Source: Pinus tabuliformis
Lineage: Eukaryota; Streptophyta; Pinopsida; Pinales; Pinaceae
Reading direction: 5' to 3'
DNA: 64,000 nucleotides
Assembly: GCA_031772625.1 (NCBI GenBank)
Contig: CM062816.1
Location: 1,668,903,058-1,668,967,057, forward strand
Shown: positions 59,171-64,000 of the stretch, in pieces
Layout: the number at the start of each line of letters is the position of its first letter
How positions within the stretch are numbered: position 1 is the stretch's first letter
The notes under the pieces: model-generated
Databases searched by the model: none
Seen by the model: only the letters and a program-made list of their open reading frames with translations
What the model was told of the DNA's origin: nothing
Made by a program: the position numbers and the translations under genes

Positions 59171-59960
59171 TGAGTCGCAATGTTTTGTAGTTTGAACTGT
59201 TTTTGCACATGAACATCTAAATAAATTGGGGATTTTGAACTGTTTGAAATGTTAAAATATTGAAGATTGCAGTCTGTTTTGTAACTGCACGGTTTCCTAT
59301 CTTAGGCGTGTATTCAAGGTTTTTCGCTCGTATAATTTATGTATATGTTTGCTTTGGTCCTTAATGTTTGTTCAGGTTTGTAATTCTGTTATGGATGTAT
59401 GAATATTCGACTCTGATATTACTCCTAGAACGCAAAGTTGCTTTGTTAACAACTTTGTTAAGTTCATTTAGTTAATGTTAAGTTCATTTGCTTTGTTAAC
59501 AAGTGCTGAATTCAAGGTTTGCTATATTGGTACTAGATGTTGTTCGTTTGCTGTTGCTTATATATTGGATGAAATGTTTCGTTTGCGAAAATTATAAGCT
59601 TTTCTGTCATACTGAGGGTTTCTGTTACCTGCATGGGTTTTATCGAAATTCCCGTAAATGTCAGTTTCGAGCACCATGTGACTTCCTTGTCATTTGGGCC
59701 GAGATGGCCTAGGTGAAGCTGTGGTTCTTGGTACAGGCTCTGTTGTGCATGAATATGGTCCAGACGAGAAGCAATTTGAATAGTCTGCTTTGTTCCAGGT
59801 ACGCCATTATTCGACTAATTGCTTTTTGTCAATTTTTGTATTAATTGCTTTTTGTGAATTTGTTAGGCTTTTAATTTTTGCATTGTGTAGGTTTATGGTT
59901 CAGTTACTCTAGATTTATAGTCGAGTTACTCTATGATTGTTTTAAAAAACATAGATATTT

Positions 59961-60339
59961 AAGCTGTATTCAGTCATTTAGATCTTTTCTGTCATTCAAT
60001 TATATTGGAATTCAAATCTGAAATTGTCATTGTTTATTTTGTGTTTACATTAATATTAATATTAATATTATCAATTGTTATAATCATAACAACAATATTA
60101 TTTAGATGATCCAACAAGTAGAAGTTGAGTAATGCATGCAACTAGCTCTGTATAATGATGAATCAAGACATTTTGTCTATTTAAACCTTAGATTAAAATG
60201 TCATGTTAGCTAGTTATAACCAGATTGGTTCTCATATGATGTTCAACTACCTTATTCTGCTCAGACAGAAAAAATTATTTTATTATGAAAACAAAATTAC
60301 ATTTATTATATATGTTCCTGCATTTCACAGATATGCTTA
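59961..60339. other. AT-rich spacer
   Basis: Contains an ATTAAT/ATT run at 60048-60070 and otherwise no recognisable signal. Confidence 0.5.
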
Positions 60340-60412
60340 AGCATAGGAAGTGATAAAAGTATTGCTGGGAACATATCTTGTTTCATAAACAGTTTCCAAA
60401 AATGTCAATATG

Positions 60413-60532
60413 ACAGCCCTATCATAGTCATTCTAACATATATCGAAGCTTTGAAGCGAGTTTTATCTGATAACAGCCCTGTCATGGTCATTCTGACATA
60501 CATCAGAGATTTGAAACCAGTTTTGTCTCATG
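60413..60532 (-). repeat. 60-bp tandem duplication
   Basis: ACAGCCCT[A/G]TCAT[A/G]GTCATTCT begins at 60413 and 60473. The unit is 60 bases, a multiple of three, and on the - strand one frame stays open through both copies (..YVRMTM.GL.. twice). Confidence 0.8.
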
Positions 60533-60599
60533 AAGAATCAGGTCCTAGATATGTTCATAAACAGTGGCATAAAAAATTATACATAGATATTGGCATTTA

Positions 60600-61150
60600 A
60601 AAGACATTCCATTAGCTGTCCTTCCACTCTCTATTGAATCAGCCAAGCTCATGCTACCAAGTGTAATCTTGCTTTTGACAGTCCATCAGTTTCCATGTTC
60701 CTGTCTTTGTGTAATCTTGCTTTTGACAGTCCATCAGTTTGCATGTTCCTGTCTTTGTAAACATGTTCAAACATAATGTGTCAAATACTTTGTTTAACGA
60801 AGTCGAATCTCCTGAAATATAGGTTGAAGTTTATAATTATCCAATCAATTTGTTGCATTCATCAAATTCACCACAATTTGTGAATCATCAAAGATTTGGA
60901 ATTTTTGGGCATCTTCTTTCACATGCGACAATTGGCAATAGTCTTGGGACAATTTGCTTAGGCAGATTGTTGCTGTGTTTGCCAAACCTGCCCTTTGAAT
61001 ATATTACATGTTCATCATTTATATGGATCATACCTGCAGTGTCCCATAATGATGGATCTTGTTGAGAAGCATTATGGAATTATGCTTATGCACTACTCGT
61101 ATCTGGTTCTCAATGCCTTGTTTGGGTTCCTTGATCCTTGAATTCTGTTT
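60600..61150 (-). pseudogene. RNase H-like (RVT_3 type) remnant
   Basis: Read on the - strand, KFQIFDDSQIVVNLMNATN near 60.87 kb resembles the D-S core of plant RNase H domains. VYKDRNMQTDGLSKARLH near 60.74 kb resembles their final motif (N..AD.LS). An upstream peptide FGKHSNNL near 60.94 kb fits the usual NN.AE region. It probably comes from a LINE or LTR element; no reverse transcriptase is seen next to it. The remnant is broken. A 48-bp tandem duplication covers the final motif. Confidence 0.55.
60661..60756 (-). repeat. 48-bp tandem duplication over the RNase H end motif
   Basis: GTGTAATCTTGCTTTTGACA begins at 60661 and 60709, one base different in 48. The unit is 16 codons, so the - strand peptide KDRNM.TDGLSKARLH is repeated in frame. 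Confidence 0.9.
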
Positions 61151-61173
61151 AGATCCATATAGTATAACCATAT

Positions 61174-61526
61174 CCAAATGTCGTTAACTTATAATGCAGT
61201 AGCCGAACTTAACCTCTAAACAATACAACTAAGATCATAGCTTCACGCAGACATTTACCACAGGAACTCTACCGCAGACCAAACATCGCATAGACTGCAT
61301 AGCTAAATAAGCAAGTAACAATACCAACCCAAATGCTACGAAGACAGTAAAACACAAGCTGAACATTCCAGCATCTCGAGGATGGACACCTAGCCGCCGA
61401 TCAGACCACCAGACCGCATGCAACCACGTGCCCCTGACGTGCGCCACGTGCCATTCGCCTCGAACCATGCAAAGCGCGTAATAAGACCCCCAACCCTTTC
61501 TGCCCCGTATACCTTAGTTCGACTTA
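61174..61526 (-). repeat. Inverted copy of the 56.9-kb module
   Basis: The reverse complement matches 56912-57250 at about 94% by eye, including TTATTACGCGCTTCGCATGG (here GCTTTGCATGG), GATCGGCGGCCAGGTGTCC-like text and GGTTAAGTTCGGCTACTGCA. It ends sharply at 61526 next to the endonuclease-like ORF. Confidence 0.9.
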
Positions 61527-61580
61527 AATGAAGACTTCAAAAATTTCAATTGCATCTCAAGTTGCATTAAGCATGAAGTA

Positions 61581-62018
61581 ATGATATTGATAAAGGAAAA
61601 TATCGTTATCCTTGAACATACCCATTTTGAAGACTGCTTTGTAGAAACATTGTTTGCAAAAATAAAAGTTGACACATTAGAAATTGCAATACTCAATATA
61701 TATGCATTGCCACATGCAAACCTAAACAATATCCTCAACGTCATTGCAAAATCCTTTTACCAGTTAGATCTAAACAATATCATAGTTATACTAGGGGACT
61801 TGAATATTGATATGGTGCATTGCAATCAAAAAACAAAGCAGCTAGAAACCTACATGCAAAACTACAATCTTCATTTCCTAGTTGACAAAACTAATAGCAT
61901 GTACAAATCATTGATTGACCATGTTTGGGCAAATCTAGGCAATATAAACTATAAAATTCTCGTATTGGATGCATATTGGTCTGACCATGATATAATATCT
62001 GTTGTCCTTGACCTATGA
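61581..62018 (+). CDS. Endonuclease/exonuclease/phosphatase-like fragment
   Basis: 145 codons open from the first Met. Visible motifs are AILNIYALPHA (36-46), VILGDLNIDM (69-78) with the GD.N signature, SLIDHVWAN (110-118) and WSDHDI (133-138). These are the middle and end of an AP-type endonuclease fold; the front motifs with the catalytic N and E are missing, so it is a fragment. Such domains occur in LINEs and at the end of some Helitron-type (Helentron) replicases. No reverse transcriptase or helicase motif follows in the next 500 bases. Sequence style differs from the LINE endonucleases in this window. Uncertain parent; the frame itself is clean. Confidence 0.65.
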   Translation: MILIKENIVILEHTHFEDCFVETLFAKIKVDTLEIAILNIYALPHANLNNILNVIAKSFYQLDLNNIIVILGDLNIDMVHCNQKTKQLETYMQNYNLHFLVDKTNSMYKSLIDHVWANLGNINYKILVLDAYWSDHDIISVVLDL

Positions 62019-62499
62019 TACACACATGAAACAGTTTACAAAATTCCAAATTTTGACATTTTTGCAATATCTCATTGCTTTTATCATATCTATATTACTA
62101 AAGCATACTACAATATCTTTTTGTGGTAAACGAAGTGATAACAGCATACATACTATGCATTCTATTCTACATTTGCATATATGGCGTTCTGTATTGATCA
62201 ATGCAACTTATGCCAGAGACAACCTTTTCAATTAATGAACAGAACTATCCTATCATAAATTTGCAGATATGACCCCATCTATTTATGCATGCAGATTCTA
62301 CTGGTAAAACCCTTTTCAATTGAACAGAACAACCAAGAAAAAAGAACAACAACATGCAACATAAACAAACACAGTATATTCTTTTTGCCTTTCCTTTTCC
62401 ATGGATCATGCATCTTGTCTTCTTGTTCAAGTTTTACTTTCATATGTTCTTTTGACTTGTACTAAATATGTCTTGCTATTCTATTATTCTATAACATAG
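62019..62499. other. AT-rich spacer between the endonuclease-like ORF and the exon-like blocks
   Basis: No domain recognised. The end (62461-62499) reads as a pyrimidine/AT-rich stretch leading to ATAACATAG, the acceptor-like site of the first 90-bp block. Confidence 0.4.
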
Positions 62500-62589
62500 C
62501 CTAAATCTTCAGAGACGAAACGAAACAATTGAAGAAATAGAATCCATAACGCAATTAGAAAGGGCAAGCCAACCACTTGTTTTGCAAAG
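62500..62589 (+). other. Exon-like 90-bp block, copy 1
   Basis: Preceded by TATAACATAG and followed by GTATGT, a good donor. It holds one base, 29 open codons and two bases, so both ends have the same phase. The product reads LNLQRRNETIEEIESITQL then ERASQPLVLQR. Copy 2 at 62831-62920 has the same length, phase and both splice-like sites. No family recognised. Confidence 0.5.
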
Positions 62590-62710
62590 GTATGTCTATG
62601 ACAACTATACAAATATGCTGATTTGTATTTAGAATGATAATGTTCAGCAAGGTATGTCTATAACAACTATACAAATATGCCAATTTGTATTTAGAATGTT
62701 AATGTTTAGT
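62587..62710 (+). repeat. 62-bp tandem duplication after exon-like copy 1
   Basis: AAGGTATGTCTAT[G/A]ACAACT begins at 62587 and 62649 with TTTGTATTTAGAATG in each. A third, looser copy starts at 62918 after exon-like copy 2. Confidence 0.85.
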
Positions 62711-62830
62711 ATATATCCATTCTATCTTTACATATGTATGGTTCTATGGTTTTAATGTTCCTTGTTAACTCTTTACTTCTATATGCTCTTTGAAATTGAA
62801 CTAAATATATGTTCCTATTCTATAACATAG

Positions 62831-62920
62831 CATAAATCCTGGAAAAGGAAAACAAACAACTGAAGAAATAGACCACATAACTCAATTAGGAAAGGCAACC
62901 CAACCACTTGCTTTGAAAAG
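62831..62920 (+). other. Exon-like 90-bp block, copy 2
   Basis: Preceded by TATAACATAG and followed by GTATGT. It is open in the same phase as copy 1; the product reads INPGKGKQTTEEIDHITQL then GKATQPLALKR. About 17 of 30 residues match copy 1. The period between copies is 331 bases, including flanking intron-like sequence. Confidence 0.5.
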
Positions 62921-63033
62921 GTATGTATGGAAACTATACAAATATGCTATTTGCTATTTAAAATATTAATGTTTACTATATATATCTCCTCTTTTTACAT
63001 ATCTATATTTAAATGTATATATGTCAGATCACG

Positions 63034-63196
63034 CCACCAAACCCCCGTGAAGCTTCTCAACACCAAAGTCTTTCCCAAAGACGATCTCCCTTTTTCAACG
63101 AAAATGCAAATGTTTGCATTGGTAGTTTTGTTGAAAAAGGGACATCGTTCTTTGGGAAACACTTTGGTGTTGAGAAGCTTCAGGGGGGTTTGGTGG
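63034..63196. repeat. 163-bp foldback (inverted repeat)
   Basis: Left arm 63034-63110 and right arm 63113-63196 are complementary over almost their whole length: CCACCAAACCCCC, GAAGCTTCTCAACACCAAAG, TTTCCCAAAGA and CCCTTTTTCAAC, each found in inverse. A 7-base insertion and a few mismatches separate them. It resembles a foldback or MITE-type element; no clear target duplication was found. Confidence 0.9.
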
Positions 63197-63354
63197 CCTA
63201 TCGATGTGAGTATGTTCAGTTTTTGCTAGCTTCATCAATATTTTTTTGCAAAAAGCTGTTACAAGACAACTGCAAATGCCAACCCTGGTAAGCCAATTGC
63301 ACATAATGGAAGAAATAATAGATGTTGACAATTACAAATTCAGTATTGCAATGC

Positions 63355-63454
63355 NNNNNNNNNNNNNNNNNNNNNNNNNNNNNNNNNNNNNNNNNNNNNN
63401 NNNNNNNNNNNNNNNNNNNNNNNNNNNNNNNNNNNNNNNNNNNNNNNNNNNNNN
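63355..63454. other. Assembly gap of 100 N
   Basis: Exactly 100 undefined bases, the usual placeholder for a gap of unknown size. Frames across it are meaningless. Confidence 0.98.
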
Positions 63455-63843
63455 TTAAGAATCATCAAGAAGGAACCATCAAGAAAGTGCCATTAACTAA
63501 TTAATCATCATTGTGTTAGGGGGAGGAATCCTTAAATTAATGTTAGATCAATTTAGATCACATCAAATAATGAAGGGCTTCATGACCAGACATATAAGAC
63601 TAGAACAAGGGGAATCCTTGTCTATAGTCGACTGAATAAGCCACACTCTCTTTTCAAAATTAACTATGTTGATTGCAACACTATCCATGAAGGTGGGATT
63701 GAACCCAAATAATTGGAGCATCATGAGATGAAAAACCATTCTATTTGGTCATAGGTTTCAAATTCTATTTTTTATAAAATGGCCCTAGACTACATTGGTC
63801 CCTTCCAAGCCATTATAAACTACAATAACATTAACCAGGATAT
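63455..63843. other. No recognised feature
   Basis: Ordinary AT-rich sequence after the gap with no clear repeat or gene. Confidence 0.5.
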
Positions 63844-64000
63844 ATGGCACCCCTGAAACCCTCTATCAATACGCTAGTAGATTATTTCTATCCTTATTTT
63901 GAAATTCCTCCAAGAGAACCAAACTTCTATAAAATCCAACTGATTATTCCAATTAGGGTTATAGATCCAATGGTAGATGTTATGAAACCAGCTCAAGAAA
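63844..64000 (+). CDS. Partial open frame running off the window
   Basis: Open for 52 codons from an ATG at 63844 to the window end, after an in-frame stop at 63832. The product is Pro/Ile-rich (MAPLKPSINTLVDYFYPYFE, then IPPREPNFYKI). I recognise no family. It could be the start of a gene or element continuing to the right, or chance. Confidence 0.25.
   Translation, partial: MAPLKPSINTLVDYFYPYFEIPPREPNFYKIQLIIPIRVIDPMVDVMKPAQE

Larger units (their letters stand above)
55440..59960 (+). repeat. G/T-rich mosaic of repeated modules
   Basis: About 4.5 kb whose + strand is rich in G and T and richer in CpG than its surroundings. Several modules recur in varying order. One contains ATAAGTTAATGGCATT and GAATACTGAGGGTTTGTCTT (13 copies by eye, 55.99-58.69 kb). 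One contains CTGTCTTCGCGGC.TTTGGG and TCTGTGCGATTTTTCGTCTG. One, of about 0.33 kb, begins TTATTACGCGCTTCGCATGG (55.58 and 56.95 kb). A 51-base element marks 55458 and 58968. I recognise no protein; the many open frames (for example 56036-56359) recur with the modules and are composition effects. It could be an unknown transposon, a satellite-like array or an amplified 5'-intron region of a gene. Confidence 0.6.

Noticed and set aside
63246-63504. Open frames spanning the gap
   Set aside because: They are open only because undefined bases contain no stops.

Overview
The window looks like intergenic DNA from a large, repeat-filled seed-plant genome, most likely a conifer or other gymnosperm. 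It is AT-rich, holds no intact host gene that I recognise, and is packed with old nested retroelements: Ty3/gypsy LTR elements, L1-type LINEs with a plant RNase H domain, a second kind of LINE, and a Penelope-like element (PLE) with a GIY-YIG endonuclease. Endonuclease-bearing PLEs in land plants are best known from conifers (the Dryad elements), which is the main reason for the conifer call. The organism is inferred, not shown.

Layout. 0.1-9.1 kb: a much-decayed gypsy element on the + strand (element A) with 1.5-kb LTRs. 10.4-17.4 kb: a nearly full-length L1-type LINE on the - strand (LINE-1) between 19-bp target duplications. Its 5' end plus flanking DNA is tandemly triplicated out to 18.4 kb with a 446-bp period. 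19.1-24.3 kb: a second, 5'-truncated L1-type LINE on the - strand (LINE-2). 25.5-36.0 kb: nested gypsy remains on the - strand, namely a fragment of LTR family C, element B with gag and integrase-end remnants, a block distantly like the element A LTR, and a 3.25-kb family C LTR. 36.0-40.5 kb: AT-rich DNA without a gene. 40.55-48.19 kb: element D, the best-preserved gypsy element (chromovirus-like, - strand), with paired LTRs, primer site, purine tract and a perfect 5-bp target duplication. 48.8-53.2 kb: remains of a different LINE (LINE-3, + strand), split by the PLE on the - strand.

53.9-55.4 kb holds a probable LINE tail and small repeats. 55.4-60.0 kb is an odd G/T-rich mosaic of repeated modules with exon-like blocks, and one 0.35-kb module reappears inverted at 61.2-61.5 kb. 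60.4-61.2 kb holds an RNase H remnant (- strand). 61.6-62.0 kb holds an endonuclease/exonuclease/phosphatase-like ORF (+ strand). 62.4-62.9 kb holds two 90-bp exon-like blocks of equal length and phase, followed by a 163-bp foldback, a 100-base gap and a partial ORF running off the window.

The genes do not form a pathway; the window is a record of successive insertions. The items most worth a second look are the PLE with a hammerhead-like core at its 3' end, the LINE-1 5'-end triplication, the pair of 90-bp exon-like blocks, and the 55.4-61.5 kb module mosaic.
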